Below are positions 23,156 to 38,098 of a stretch of DNA of 64,000 nucleotides, in pieces. The stretch is from Archegozetes longisetosus (taxonomy: Eukaryota > Arthropoda > Arachnida > Sarcoptiformes > Trhypochthoniidae). The position numbers were made by a program, and so were the translations under genes. Each line of letters opens with the position of its first letter. Positions within the stretch are counted from its first letter, which is position 1. The notes beneath the pieces were generated by a model that did not search any database, had not been told where the DNA came from, and worked only from the letters and a program-made list of their open reading frames with translations. The stretch spans positions 14,123,172-14,187,171 of the forward strand of contig JAEMBT020000008.1 of NCBI GenBank assembly GCA_018873245.2, given 5' to 3'.

Positions 23156-26100
23156 CAAAGACTTAAAGATTGATTCATTGAATGTTAGCCTTTATTGCTG
23201 AGAATAAGATTATAAGTTATTTTAATCAGAATTATATCAAGTGAAGATAAAGTAAGTTTGTGTGCACTTAAACTTTTACAAGAGTTTAGATTAGTGTTCA
23301 GTGAAGCGAAGCTTTAGAAATAGTTTCCTAAACAATTTTAGATGACTAGTAACTAATGTTTTAAAGCTTATGTGACTAACGTTTTAAAGCTTATGTAACT
23401 AACATTTTAAAGGCTTTAGATGTCAAGTAAATTAAATTTCAAGTTTACTTCGTATTAGTCTTGACCGCGTATTCAAAATATAAATAAACCCTTAAAAAAA
23501 AGTTATCTAAATTTATTTTATGAACATTCCATCATCTCAATAGCTTATTCTTCTATTTTTCACTCATTTATCAGTTGGTATGAGAAATAAATTCTCTTAT
23601 CTTTCTCAGATATTCACTTTTACTATCTTTTGCCCTTAAACTTGAACATCACTTCTTCTTAACTATAATCAAGTGAAGGCATTAGCCTTCAGTTCTCTAT
23701 CAGTGCCTGTGTCTGAAGAAGAGGAAGAGGAAAACGAAGCAAAAACCTAAAGGCAATTAAGTAAAGGTGAAAATAAATCCAAATGTGAGGTCTAACCAAT
23801 ATATACCAAAAGAATATTTGATAAGTTTCTATATTGATCTTTCAACTGCATACATAGTATTGTAGTCGTCGATGGAATCCTTTATGAAATTGTGCTGACA
23901 ATTGAGAAGAATGATCAAAATGTCTGTAATATATTAGAAGGAATGCATGAAAAGAATCTAAAGAAATAGTAAGCGCCTTAACCTTATCTTAAGTCTTAGA
24001 GAAAACTAATGGAGATATCGGTGAAGGGATTAATGTTTGTTTGGGATCCAACCTTATTCGTAAATAAATACTTGCATATGAGGGTGGCAGCCCTCACTGT
24101 CATACAACCACAATACTAGCAACTTCTCTCTTTCACTACTTCTTCTATTTCCTTATTATTTCTTTCATTATTACTTTTATTATTCTTTTCTATTCTTTAC
24201 TTTATATCAAAACTTTTGCTCATATGAAGGCTTTGGCTCATACGGACTTATATGAAAACGTTAGGCTCATATGGACTTAAATGAAAAGTTTACCCAATAT
24301 AAAATACTGACTTCATACAAAAAGCTTACCTCATACTGAAACCTCTCCAAAAGTAATCATAAGTATTTAGCTTTTCTGAAGCCGTACGGTTGTATAGTTA
24401 GTAATAGTAAGACAGAATAATGAGGAGATACCGAATCGGCAACAAACTGCCTTAAGGTTATTTTCTCACGAACGTGAAAAGTGTGGGGAGTGTTGGGGGC
24501 AGTTTTGGGGGGCTATAGTTGAGCAGAAAGTATGCAAGAAGTTTAGCGCTGTGGCTAAATAGTACTCTATTGCCATTCTTTGTGCTCAAGCCACAAGGAA
24601 TAGACCTTGTTGTTGAGCCGCCAGCTATATCATCAAAACTTGTCTACATCCATACCATCATGCCATCAAATGCCAAACGATATTCACCGCTTTTAAAAAA
24701 CAAATCACAGTCCAGTCTTCATATTGAAGTAATTTATTTTTTTTCTCCTCTAGACTTCCACCATAAACAAAAATGTAAATTTTCATAAACAAATTCTCAA
24801 ATCTATTTGCATACATTGCAGCAGAACATCTAATATTTATTCAAAACTCTTAAACTTTAAAACGTATGTCATTCAAAACTTTTAGAGTCAGTGAAAGTCA
24901 GTTTATAAATACCTTTTTTTGTTTAGATTGCAAATAAGCAAAAGTTGATTTTGTGAGAAAAAATTAATGATTTCAAGTAGAATATGGTTGGCATGCTAAG
25001 AGAACCCCTCTGGTTGGCTTGCAGTTGGACTTCAGCAGGTGATCATCAACTTTGATTCCACACTAATTTCTTGCCAACATATTTTCCAAATACTGCACTT
25101 CGTAACTATTCATAACAAAAGCCACCACTTTTCTGCTTATAAACTACCTCTGAATCTTCTTTAAAATTGGTCCCATTCTCATGAACAAAAGTGTTTGGGA
25201 AAGAGAGCGAAAGTAGATTTAGTGAAATGTCTAACTGTAGGCAATAATAAAGAGTGAAAGTGTTTTGATACATCATTGTTGATGATGGTATTAGGCGCAC
25301 GAAACACAAGAAAAACCTACAAAATGCGCTCATTTTTAAAAGTTAATACACGAGAAGCTAAGGAAATTGACCATTTGGCCATCTCACCAAATCAACGGCT
25401 CAGTTATATCTATTTCCATCACACACACTCACACACATACATACATACACATACTTCTATTGTGTGCCGCATCGTTTGACTTACAATTCATTTCTGAACT
25501 CAAATATAAATGATTTTCATAGTGAACTCATGTATAATAATGTGTTTTGGCAAAATAATGCTATATTTACTTAGAAAGTTTAAAGAAATAAGAAAAAGAT
25601 AGAAAAAAAATCAGACTCTCATGCAGCAGAAAATAAGGTACACCTTAACAAAAATCTAACTTTTTAGCTAAATCGTAAAGAGATTTAGTACAGGTCTAAA
25701 TAATCATTATGAGCAAAAAAGGATCATAAATGGCAATCTAGGTAGTTAAAAGTTTAGGATTAGAAATAAGGGGACAAATAGGGGGCAAATAGGGGACAAT
25801 TATATCGAGAAAGGAAAGAAATAAATTAAAGTTTTAGTCTTGAGTTGACACTTAAGCTTGAAATAAGAAGTAATCTGATATTTAACAAGGCAAAATACTT
25901 GCATATTAGATGGGCCAATATTAGCCCCCAGAAACAATCAACAACCTTGTTTTTGGTCATTTTCTCTCAGCTATCTCTCTCTTGACTGTCTTTCTCTCAG
26001 TATTTGCCAATCTTATCCTCAACTGATCTGTAATCTACATCTGGAAAGTCATTACGGTGTTAGTAATTCGCTCTTCTTATAGATTAAATTCTGATTTCTC

Positions 26101-28210
26101 ACAAAGGCAGAAGTAGAGAATGTTGGCGTTAGTTGGTATCTTTTTTGAAGTTATTTCTATTTGGATGAGACATTTAATTGCTCTCTTGAGCAACAAACAC
26201 ATAGAGGACAGACTAGAAAACGTTGTGTTTTAGTATACCTTTTTATGTGACCCCATAGTATTCATTTATATTACAGTCTTTGTCTTAATGATCCGAATTA
26301 TTTTTCTCCGATAACGAGCTGACCAGTTTTGGTATTTTATCTAAAAACCAAATCTAACTTTTGGTTTAACTTAATTTTTTGAGTGGAAAAAGTAATAAAT
26401 GGCTTTGACAAGAAGTTGCAGTATTTCCAAATTATTATTATTATAATAGTAAAAGTTTTAGATGTAATGGTATCATAGGCTATATATCTATAATATATCG
26501 TATTAAGAAATACCAATCTGCCAAACATAGACAGGTAGAAGTGAATTGATCACTTGAAAGTAAAGGATCGTATTTTGATCCTACCCGCTATTTAGACCCA
26601 TTGCTAACTACCTTTTATATATTACTTACTGGTGTTTAGACTTATCCCTATCTTATACTGCTCGCTGCCACCATGACAAACAATACTGAAAAATTAAGTT
26701 TATTTTTTCAAACATGCCTCTCAGGCTGGACTCCCTCTGCCCTTAGTTTAGAACCGAAACTTGCTATTAAGAGCTAGAGCGTTGGGGTCGGCGTAAAATA
26801 TGGCTTATGATAAACTGTAATTCACTGTTGTGTATATGTTAGCTGTAGGACTCAATATGCGTGTTATTGCTTTAGCGTAGAGGGAGTCTTGTCTAAATGG
26901 ACTATTATATTGTACGAAGAAAATTGTAGAGTCAAGTCAGTAAATATGAACTGTTTTACTAGAAAATAATACTAGCTTTTCGTACAACTATTTTAGAAAT
27001 GTCCATGCTAAATTGAAAATACTTCAAACTTGATCCCTAACTACTAATTGACTCCAATGCTCTAACTCTAACTATCAATTAAAACATAATTCATTATTTA
27101 CAGCAACTCTCAATTAAATATCTTATTATTCTAGTTACCAATTAAAATAATTTCATTTTCAAATGGAGAACTGTTTTACTTAGTCAATTGAATGCTTTGT
27201 TATATATTAAACAATGTGTTTATTTGGTTTGTAAGAACGAATGAATGAATTGTTTGTTGATAAGAATGGGTGGCAGTGGTTATGGTTACCGGAAGAGCAA
27301 AAGGAAATGTCCAATAGATTGAATATGTAATCAACAAACAAAGAATGAAACGCTTTCTAGCCTGACAATTGATTGACAAATTAGGGATGCGCTCAACTCT
27401 AATAAATTATGCTTTTGCTTACTCATAACAACTTTGGTTTTACTCGGAGTCGTTTTGGTTTTACTCACAGCCGATTTGGTTTCTACTTATTATAACTACG
27501 CCACCATTGATCATTCAGTCCCTATTTTTATTTAATTTTATTTCATTTTCTACACCAACACAGTCATACAAAGAAAATAAAAGAGAATAAAAAAAATAAA
27601 ACCAAAAAACTCGACTCAACAAGAAATTCAATGCCCAAAGACTGAATGAGTGCCTGAAAGCGCCTGAAAAGCGCCTGAGAATAATTCAATTCAATAGAAA
27701 AAAATTCTAGTTATTCCACTTAGCAGTGATTCGCTTATTATTTTTGTTTTTAGCTTTAATGCAGTCAACTCTGAATGAGAATTAGAAGTGGAAGACGATA
27801 GAAGAGAAAACTGCTGATATTTTTATTCATTTAGAATTTAGTTACTCTATTTTTGAATTCAGCTTTTATTAGGTTATTGTTATAGTACTGATTGCATATG
27901 CATTACGATAAAAGTATGAAAGAATAAAAGAAAAAAGGCATAAAAATATACATTAAAATGCCCTACAGGTTTATGTCGCATGGTTTCACTGATTTTTAGC
28001 CATTTAATTTAGTTCAAACTTGTGAACGCCTTTCACCATTAGATGCCTAACTATTTAGTCTATAACTGTATTACAACTGAACAGCAACCATTCGATTTAA
28101 ACTGAAATCCCTGCTCTCCACTCAGCTAGAGAATGGTAAACTATAGAATCCTAAACTGCAGAATCCCTTGCCTTCTTGCTTTTACTTCTCAGCTTTGATC
28201 GATCAAAATA

Positions 28211-28372
28211 ATGGCTTTAATGTTGATGTGCATCATTGCTGGCGAATGTCTTTCAATAGAACGACATTCTCTGGATTCCAAGACAACTGTAATATCTTTA
28301 CCGACTTCTTATTTCTGTATTTATAATTTTTCAAAAGATTCTTTTCGGCCCATAAATAGATTATTCAATTGA
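28211..28372 (+). CDS. Small ORF with signal-peptide-like start, coding status doubtful
   Basis: ATG frame of 53 codons beginning MALMLMCIIAGECLSIE, hydrophobic enough for a short secretion signal. A plausible splice acceptor (TTTTACTTCTCAG) lies about 18 bp before the ATG, and a GTAATA donor-like string follows codon 26. No homology is recognised and no following exon was found, so chance is the likelier explanation. Confidence 0.12.
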   Translation: MALMLMCIIAGECLSIERHSLDSKTTVISLPTSYFCIYNFSKDSFRPINRLFN

Positions 28373-28807
28373 GTCGATAGACATAAAAAATTAATTTTCT
28401 CTGAGCTGCACATCAAATACGGAAAGTCTTTATGACTGTTAAAGAAGTCTAAAAAATAAAAGTTATCATTATTTTTGGCAATAAATGATTATAAGTATTA
28501 TAAAAGAAAGGAAAAAAAACCGGAATATATGGAATGTTATTTTTTGAAAAGTTAATAACATTGGGTCAGCAGTTGGAAAAGTTATAAAAACAAAAGTGAG
28601 AATATTCTTACTGCCTAAGATTATTCTTATACAGTATTTACTGCTTCACTTGTATATTTAGTGATCGCTTTGAGAATTGAAAATATATTGAACAAAATAC
28701 TTTTATCACTTCTCGACCTCTTATCTTTCTATTTTACTTCTAATGTTTCCCCAGTCACATCTTCACTGCGCTCTTTTCAAGTTACTTTTCTTATATATAT
28801 TTTTTAT

Positions 28808-28825
28808 ACACACACACACACACCC

Positions 28826-28882
<57 letters not shown>
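28808..28882. repeat. Compound (CA)n-(CT)n microsatellite
   Basis: A (CA) run at 28808-28823 followed, after CCCATT, by a pure CT run to 28882. Confidence 0.97.
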
Positions 28883-28885
<3 letters not shown>

Positions 28886-30647
28886 ATCTCTCAACTATAA
28901 CTATTGCTATTACTATAACTTTGAAACTTTCTCTTGAATCACTACCAGAAAATAGGGTTTCAGCACTTGGCAACCATAGTCTTAGAGTGTTGTGGTTCAA
29001 TTCGGAATAGATGTGGTGATGCTTAAGATGTTGAGGAGTATGTGAAGCACTTGAGTGATGGTGTAGTAAAGTTAACTGAAATTTGTTTTTGTTCTATTTT
29101 TTTACTTTATTGGCGCATATATTGAAGTAAAAGAGAGAATAGTGTGCAAATGGCAGAAAATAGCTGATGGTAGAATAGCTGATGGTGGTACTCTGCATTA
29201 GTTGATCCTTCATTTGAGACAAGTGTCAGTGCAAATAGAGTGAATTGCATATAAATTGGGTTTTAAGATTGACAGTAAAAATATATGTGAGAATATATGT
29301 GCGTTATATAAGTATTTATAAGGGATATAAGACACAAAATGCTAATTTAACTATTCCTCATAGACTAATTAGACCAGTCGAGCATCTTCTCCTCTAAATC
29401 CTTAAATTATCTCAATCTATACCAACACGTAGACCAACACATAGACCAACACATATACCCTTATTATACACTTTATACTTGACGCCACTACATGAAAATC
29501 ACACTAACTTTAATCAATTTGAAGTATCATTTGGTTGTAGCCCTAATTAATGTCATTCTTGATCAAATGCATAACAAGGGACTCTTTCAACTTAGCAAAC
29601 ACCGTATGACAACAAACTCTATTCTTCACTGACATCGTAGTCATATTGGATTGTTTCATATGCCTCATATTTAAAGCAATTCATTATTCTGTGTGTCTGC
29701 GTTTGATGTATTTTTCATGGCTCGTAACTTATTGGGAGACACATCGCTCTATTAAATGAATCTGTTTTAAGGTCTTATTATACCATTGTTTTGAGGCATG
29801 ATTAGCCCATTGTTTTCGGCTTCATTCAAAAAACCCGAGTTTGTTTTAAAGGTTTCAATTGAATTTTTAAATTTATGACTTTGAAGTATGACTCAGAATA
29901 ATAAAGCTTTTAGACGTGTTTTCAAGTTTTCTATTTGTAAAGCTTTATATTAGTTTTGAGGCTCTAAGTCGTGGGTCATTTCGGGTGTTGCGCCGAAAAC
30001 ATAACACACTGGAAATGACTATAAGTAACTATAAGTAACTATAGGTACCTACAGGTACCTATAACTAACTATAAGTTATTGTAATAATGAGAAAAGAGAA
30101 AAATGATTGCTTACAAAGTTCTGCAGATGGGATAGAAAATGGTTGCATAAATATATGCTAAGTATAAATCATTGGGAATATTGGGGACCAAACTGCGCAA
30201 ATTGGCATGAGGTCGAAAAATTGATTGTAGGCGCTACCAAATGATGATTTCACTTGTGAGCATTTGACACTTCAGGTTTGATCTCTGACTATACATATCT
30301 CAGTTCTGACTATACATATCTCAGCCCTAACTATACAGATCTGAATGCTATCACTATCTGGGAACGTGCTTGGCATACACAAAATACTAAGTACCATCAA
30401 AACTAGAAAGAAGAATATTGAGATTACAGCCCAGCGAAGAACATCGAGATTACAGCCCAAGTCATGGAGGTATCAGAGAGGCATCAGCTTCAAAGTCGAT
30501 TTGATGGTTTTAGCACTCATACAGGGAATGTAATGTTGATATGATGCCAATCTTGCTGTGTATTTGGCAGTCTAGCTAAATCTAACATTTACTCGTGAAA
30601 TTAGCAACAATCAACACAACCAAAGATGTTTCTGCCAACAAATAATC

Positions 30648-30747
30648 AAATAAGCTGTAAGTGCAAAAACCCAAATAAGCTGTAAGTGCAAAAAACCCAA
30701 ATAAGCTGTAAGTGCAAAAACCCAAATAAGCATAAGTGCAAAAACCC
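30648..30747. repeat. 25-bp minisatellite, 4 copies
   Basis: Units AAATAAGCTGTAAGTGCAAA-AACCC, with a 1-bp gain in the second and a 1-2-bp loss in the fourth. The near-identity indicates a young array. Confidence 0.92.
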
Positions 30748-33700
30748 TACCTTTCATACCCTCTCATCTTATGTCAACCAAATTCTAGTTTTTCCTCTAA
30801 CTCTTCTCTGAATGTGTTCATGTGGTCAATGTTTGAACTGAGAGCTCAAGAGGATTGTGGCAAAAAGAATAAGAGGAAGAAGAAGTTGCCTTTTGTTTAG
30901 CCTGAGGCAAGTGTTGGAAAGATAGTCAGACTTGTAGTTTAATAGTTCTGGTTAACAGTTGTATTGCATAACTTTATACACACTTTTGTCAGTTTAACAC
31001 TAACTAATATAACAACAAAACAACTTCGAATACAAAAAGATCTGAAATACTGCAACAAATGTTGGATAAACCAACCGTCGCCTGACGTCCCCGTGTCGCA
31101 AGAGACCTACAACTCGATTCTTATTCTTTCTTTTCTAGTTTTATACTTTGCTATTCAGTTTTCATTTCAAATGCTGAGCATTACGTTCACTGCATATAAA
31201 CGAGACGATAGAAGAAACGTAAAGAAGTAAAAAAAGAAAAACCATCTAAAAAGCCATCAAAAGTTTGCTTTATATATATTATACAAATATAAGGATATAT
31301 ACGGATATGCATTATAAACTTATTATATACATAAAACAAGCGAATCCCATAACTGTTCAGTAGATCTGGTAATAAAAGCATAAAAGAAATAGAATTAGAG
31401 ATAGAAAATAAACAGCTTTTCTGGTGGCGCAATGAAGCCGTCTCTTAAAACTGTTAGAGACTGGCAAAGCTCTGTTCGTTGATCTTTATTTTAAAATACC
31501 TTCTAGCCCATCCTACACCGACAACACTTGTTACTATTTGATCTATCCCAAATGTGAACCTTTACAATAATAATAATCATATTTTCACCTGTTTTCCACA
31601 TCATCACACCATTGCGTAAACTTATATTTAAACTGGTGTTTAAACTCATACTTTAACTCGTACTTAAACTTGTACTTAATCTTATGCATAAGCGCATCGA
31701 GTCACGCCTTCTTTCCAAATCAATCTTAGCCAAATCGATCTCTAAACTGCTTCAAATAAATGTCTCGAATAATTACTTATTAGTCTTCTTTCAGTCTTAA
31801 CCGTTCTATGGGTTGTTTGCCACAAATCAACAAACTTTTACTTTTCTATTGACAATTTGTTTTTGTTTAGCATATTATTTGATATGTAGTGTAAAATATA
31901 GTTTTGATATATTGTTTAACATATTGTTTGATATATTGTTTTTGAAATATATTCTTCGTTGACCATTTTGGTAGATTTTATGCAGAGCTGAAACGCCAAT
32001 CAAAAATGACAGCTTATATCATATAACCATTGTTTACTGCCTTATTCTACTTTAGAAAGATTTACAAACGCCTAACTTTAATCATATCCTATTCAATACC
32101 CTGTTTATGCCTTAACAGTGAATTTTCGATTACGTATATTTTAGTTCAACTATTCCTTTATTTAAAACGTCCACTTTAAACACTTTATTACCACTGAAAT
32201 AACCATCAACAACTTGAAACAATAACATGCTAATAATAAATATTAACCATCTGAACCATCTGAGCTATCTTAGCCATGTTGCCAATAGCTTTCTAAACTT
32301 GAAATTAGCTTTTTTCTTATATACCACTTCTCTAATCCGATCCAGTCTGAAGGTTATGCCCCCATTTGTTTGAAATATTTCAAACTCCAATTAACTTCAA
32401 CATTGATTACTATAAGACTTTCAAGTATCCGCACCTGATTTGAATATTTACTAAAGTTCTCATCAAGCTGAAAATACTCGTTTCCTATTATTAAACTTCA
32501 ATCTATACATGAGAAAATGTTTAATATGTTTTTATTTATTTTAACACTAAACCTAACACTATCCCTAACACTATCCCTCCTTTATTATAAGGTTTAATAA
32601 TAATTCATATCTGATATAAGGTATAATAACATAACTACGATAAACACGTTCTCAACACGTTAACCATAAATAAAACAATTGAACACATCCTTTGGTCAAA
32701 ATTGAACTCTATGATGACTTTTAGATAAGAAATTGTTGAGTAAACGCCTTCTTTTCTGATGGATATTATTTATATTGAATGACAAATTAAGGATAATATT
32801 GTAAATTTCATATAGAAATTAAGGTTTGCCTTACGCTTGTATAAGTCAATAAACACTTTTCTAGAAGTAGTCCATCTTATCAAACAAGTATGAAAACTGA
32901 AAAATAATTACTTATAAGATAATACAACTATGATTTGCCGACAATAAATACCTCAATAGAGTCTATTGCGTTTGTATCTCACACAACCTTTTTATGTAAC
33001 TATGTACAGTTGCCAAATTAATAATCTGTGATAGCTACAAGAAGAGCCCCTTGCTATGTCAACTTCTTTATGATGAACATGAATTTTTGCAAAATTTTAT
33101 TTCATTTCTAATTTACTTTTATAACTATACTGAATATTCTATAAGTTTGTTAACATTTGAACATATTATAATCTGAGGGATAGTACACACTACATCTGGT
33201 TGCTACCAAGGCTTATCAAGCATTAGAATGTACTAGCTATTATTTATAATTAAGATCTTCAATGAAAAAGCATTTGATACTATCAGTAAGAGTATTAAAA
33301 AACGTTAATTTAAGTCTATTAGATAAAAAGAGTTAAAGAAAAGAGTCTAATTTGAGGGGTACTGGTTTGAACATGAAGTTTGAGTGGTTCTGTTTTCAGT
33401 ATAACAAACTTTGATGATTTTAATTGAACTCAATCAGTTTCCTATAATTACTATATAAAAACACTTTCCTACTCAAACCTTAATACTAGAATAGTTTGAT
33501 TTATTACAAAACTCATTTGTATACACTTATTAACCATAATTGACTTTTAAGAAATGTTAGTATAAACTATTAGGAAAACATATTAGAGTTAAATATACTG
33601 ATTATGTTTAGGTTGATTCGAACTGAAATATTAATTCCTTTTAAATGAAAGCTATCACTCTCTATTACTTACACTGTCTGTTAAACGTATTGCTTGCAAC

Positions 33701-35179
33701 CGATTTACAAACTGAGCCCAACTCAAACTTCAATCTTACCAAGCTCCAACAACTCTAATGGCAAATAAATCCTAATATTTGCGTTGGAGTTTTAATAAAT
33801 GGTTACATTCCTATGCATTGGATTAGATAACTGACAATCAGCGCTAATATATTTTAATTTGCATCAAATCACTATAATTTAGATTGAGCAATATAATTTA
33901 GATTGAGCAATGTAATTTTGTTTAACCAATATAATCTTGTTCAAACTAAATCCAAATCATTCTTCACTCAATTTTTAAAACAAATCAATCGCTTTTAAAT
34001 CATAGTCAAGTTTAATTTGTCTAAATTACTCCATATTGAGATCTATATCAGATTTAACCTCAACTTTAAGATGTATTGAATGATAAATCAGAGCATAACA
34101 GTTAAGGCATAGTTAATAAGTTCTTTAACAAGTGTAAAATTGCTCTAAATTTGATGGTGTTTTCCACTTCCTTATTATTGGAAAATTATTCAATGTAAAC
34201 AATTTGAGTCGACACTTATGATTCGTTTAAACAAAATATGGTTCAAATGTTGTGTTTATGTTGGGCTCTTCTGCCCATCAAAAGAGCTAAAATACATACT
34301 GTAGATGAGGCCCCAGTTGAAGCTCTGAATATCGTATAGAATGAGTATATATTGTTTTGAGAGCTAAAAATAGGGTGTGTTTCTACTATATTTCAACTAT
34401 TTTTGATGGACAGATCAGTTGAGTTATGCAATAAGTGAAAATAATTTGCTCAATACAAATATCAGGAAAACTATGTTTATCTAACTTGAACTTCAATCAA
34501 ATGCTTTAATGATTAATAGGCACTAAGTAGTATAGAAAAACATCTTTCCATTCACTAGTTATTAAATGTCAAATCAAATTATTAAGGGTTAGTTATTAAA
34601 ATTCATATTTCAAGTTAATCCAAAGGTATTCAACGGTCAGGGGTCAGAGGTTAGAGGTCAGTTTGAAGACCAGAGATAAAGGTTTAGTAAATTGAATGTT
34701 TTGTCTCGCAGGTTAATCAATGAAAGTCTAGGTTTGACTATGAAATTAAGCTATTAGTTGACTAAAATTGAAAGATATAACATTGACATCTTATAGAGGA
34801 TATGCATATCTTATTCACCCAAACCATTTTTCCTCTCCATATCCAACCATTGAATTACTCATTTTTATTAATTTATTTTGTCAATTATTTATAATATTCT
34901 TACAGAACTCTATCTCAAGATGAATTATCTTTTACAAACAAATTTAATTTAAATTTTGAATATTTTTCATTCTGTTCATAAAATAACTTAATATCAATCA
35001 TAGCTAAGCATAAAATTTTTGAAATACACATAAAAATATACTTCTTCTCGGATGACTTTTGCTGCATTTATATTCTGTTTGTAGGATTTCTCTATTATAT
35101 GATTTATATCTCAATTTATTTTAATCATAGTATGCAAATAGGAATTGGAATAAAGGCATAGAGTATAATATGTGATATG

Positions 35180-35395
35180 GATTTGTACAGTCATATAGAT
35201 TTGTACAGTGATAGGCATTTGTATAGCGATAGACATTTGTACAGTGATAGGCATTTATATAGGGATAGGCATTTGTACACAGATATGCATTTGTATACTG
35301 ATATGCATTTGTATACTGATATGCATTTGTATACCGATATGCATTTCTACACTGATATGCATTTCTATACTCATAGGCATTTATATACTGATAGG
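35180..35395. repeat. 18-bp minisatellite, 12 copies without indels
   Basis: Twelve consecutive units of exactly 18 bp, consensus CATTTGTATACTGATATG. Two forward frames stay open across the array, one reading (LYSDRH)n; both are translations of the repeat. Confidence 0.95.
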
Positions 35396-38010
35396 CATTG
35401 TATAGCTCGGGAATTACCGCATCTCATTTAATACAAGTTTCGGCGATTGCATTGCATTTTGCACATTGTATTTACAGCCATTTATCTGGAGTTCTTATCG
35501 CCCATTTTCAAGCCGAAGAATTCATTTAGCAGAGGCCATAAATATTTCTTTGCTGTGACTTGCATTTAACTTAGCGTTTGTTTTACTATCGCAGCCAAAA
35601 TCGGTAAATGCTTTCCTTTTTCCCGTCTCATGAATGCGTGTCTTATAAGCGGACATAAGGCATAGGGGAAGGAATCAACCGAACTTAGAGAAGGTTTTTA
35701 AACATTTTCATCGATCAGAAAGTAAGATGTGAATGAAAAGCGTTCACTTGCCAACACTTATTGCTGATGCCGAACAGGGATAAGACTAACTTTGATTACG
35801 CTCTCTTCAGGATATGGTTAGCGGCCATTGCGGACACACCGGCGCTAACCCTAAACCAAATGCTCAAATTTGAATCAATTGCTGTCAACTCTTTCTATGA
35901 GTGTGTGTTGGCTCATATTTCACTGAGAAGTGATTTATTATTGAAGTGGTTTTTAAATCTTTAGACTAAACTTATAATGAAAGGCGTGTATTTCCGCAAT
36001 TTAGTTATCTTAACATTGAGAATATCCGCAATTTAGTTACCTTAACATTAAACACGATTTGAAATACTAATCAACTCATAAAGACTATAGAAAATAAATT
36101 CAAAAATTCATTCAATCCATTGAGTCTAAGTTTGAAAACTATTTTTACATAATATCCTAATCTAAAAACTTTTCTATTTATTTACTGTCAATAGAGAAAA
36201 ATGTTTAATGGAAAACAAGTTAGAATTTATTGGTTTCCATGGATTGAAGACTGAGAAGAATGATTGAGAAGAATTTATTGGTTAGTGCTTTGAAGGCAAA
36301 AAAGATAGTGATTAACAGGAATTGTCAATACAAACTTAATTAAGCAGGATTTGTCAATATTTGATATACAAATACTTTTAAGCGAGAACATTAATATACA
36401 CTTATTTTTGTTTCTATCTTAATATATATTTACTTCTCTTTTCTTTTATCTTTATTAACTCATTCTTTATTCAATTTGTTACTAATCTAAAATTTGTTTA
36501 TATCTTTGATTCTACATTGAAACCAATAAAAGCATAGAAAGTACCTATCTTATTAAATTCAAAGTGATCAGTACATAAGTAGAGAGATGTGCATCATTTA
36601 ATTCTATCTTACACGTTCAGCTTATCATACATTGCAATGACTTAGGATAAAACAAGACATTAACTACCACTATATTAGACGTAATAGGTTATTTTTCATT
36701 TCTAATAAATTTTTTTATTTGAGGTCATTGACCACTTATTGGCTATTGATTAGATGATTCGCTCAATTGATGTAATGAGACATATTATCAAACGACTCAA
36801 TAAGAGTAAAAGCAATAAGCAATTTATTGTTTAGATTTTACATTCTTATAAATTTGATACTAGACTATTATCTAGATTATCTGTTTATTATATCTGGTAA
36901 GTATAATCAATAAATATATCAACTATTTGTAAATACAGTCTATATTTATATATTAAATATCTATGTATTAGGTATTTATAAGTAAATATAGTTAATAGCT
37001 ATGTATAAACTATTTAATGATAAATATTAGCTTTATTTAAAATACATCTTACACTTTACTTGCTATATTATCACAGAGTATGCATATTTGTATTGACTAA
37101 TACATACTATTATTGAATTATTCAATCGATCGTTTAGTCAAATACAGTCAGTTTGTTGTATTTATAATACCTTTATTGATCAATAAAACTTTTATTATTT
37201 ATGATTTATCAATTATAAATATTTCATATAAATCTATTTAATAAATTCATATTTTATACAGTATTCTTTATTTATTATTACAGAAAAACAACTAATCGTT
37301 AACTTAGTATATCTTAAGGTCAATTCAATGTAGTGAATAGATAGATTTAGGTAGACCAGCTTTCAAATCACAAGTTTTTACTACATTGGAGACAAAGCGA
37401 CTGCAATATATCAATTGAAATTATGGATATAGTCCCTCATACTGACTGCACAATTGCTTAGCACGTTCACTCTATTGATGATCCTCACTCATATCTCAAA
37501 ATGTATTGCCACTAAATTTTTGCGATTTACTACTTAAACATTTTATAGTAATATGAATTTTTAGTTTTTATTTAATTCCTTCAAACTTCAATTCCCCGAT
37601 TTGTCTAAACATTTGAAGTTAGAAAGCATTTAAACTTAATTTATGTTAGAAACTTGAGACTTGTTTCAATAGAAATACATTTGTTTTATTTATGGTCTTT
37701 TTTGTTATGAACAAATAGAAACGTTATTAATAGTCCGGTATTTCATTATTTGGTTTCATAACTTCTATTCATGTTTTCAAATACAAAACTGTTTAATGTC
37801 AACATAATTAAGCTGAAAGAAATATGATCATCATTAATATTAATTTCTACCCCAGGATTCAGCTTAAAATACTATTATAAGTCTTTCATGCGAAAACATT
37901 CAATAACAGTTTTCTAATTAAATTTTTTCAAATAACAAGATAACAATGATTTTTAGTAAGTCAGCCTTTTATTATTTATCTCAGATCAAATTCCACTCAA
38001 ATAGCTTTCG

Positions 38011-38098
38011 ATTTCAAGTTTGCATATTTCCAATTTCAAGCTTGCATATTTTCAACTTCAGGCTTACACATTTCCAATTTCAAGCTTACGCATTTCAT
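38011..38098. repeat. 22-bp minisatellite, 4 copies
   Basis: Four units of exactly 22 bp, consensus ATTTCAAGCTTGCATATTTC-CA. Confidence 0.9.
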
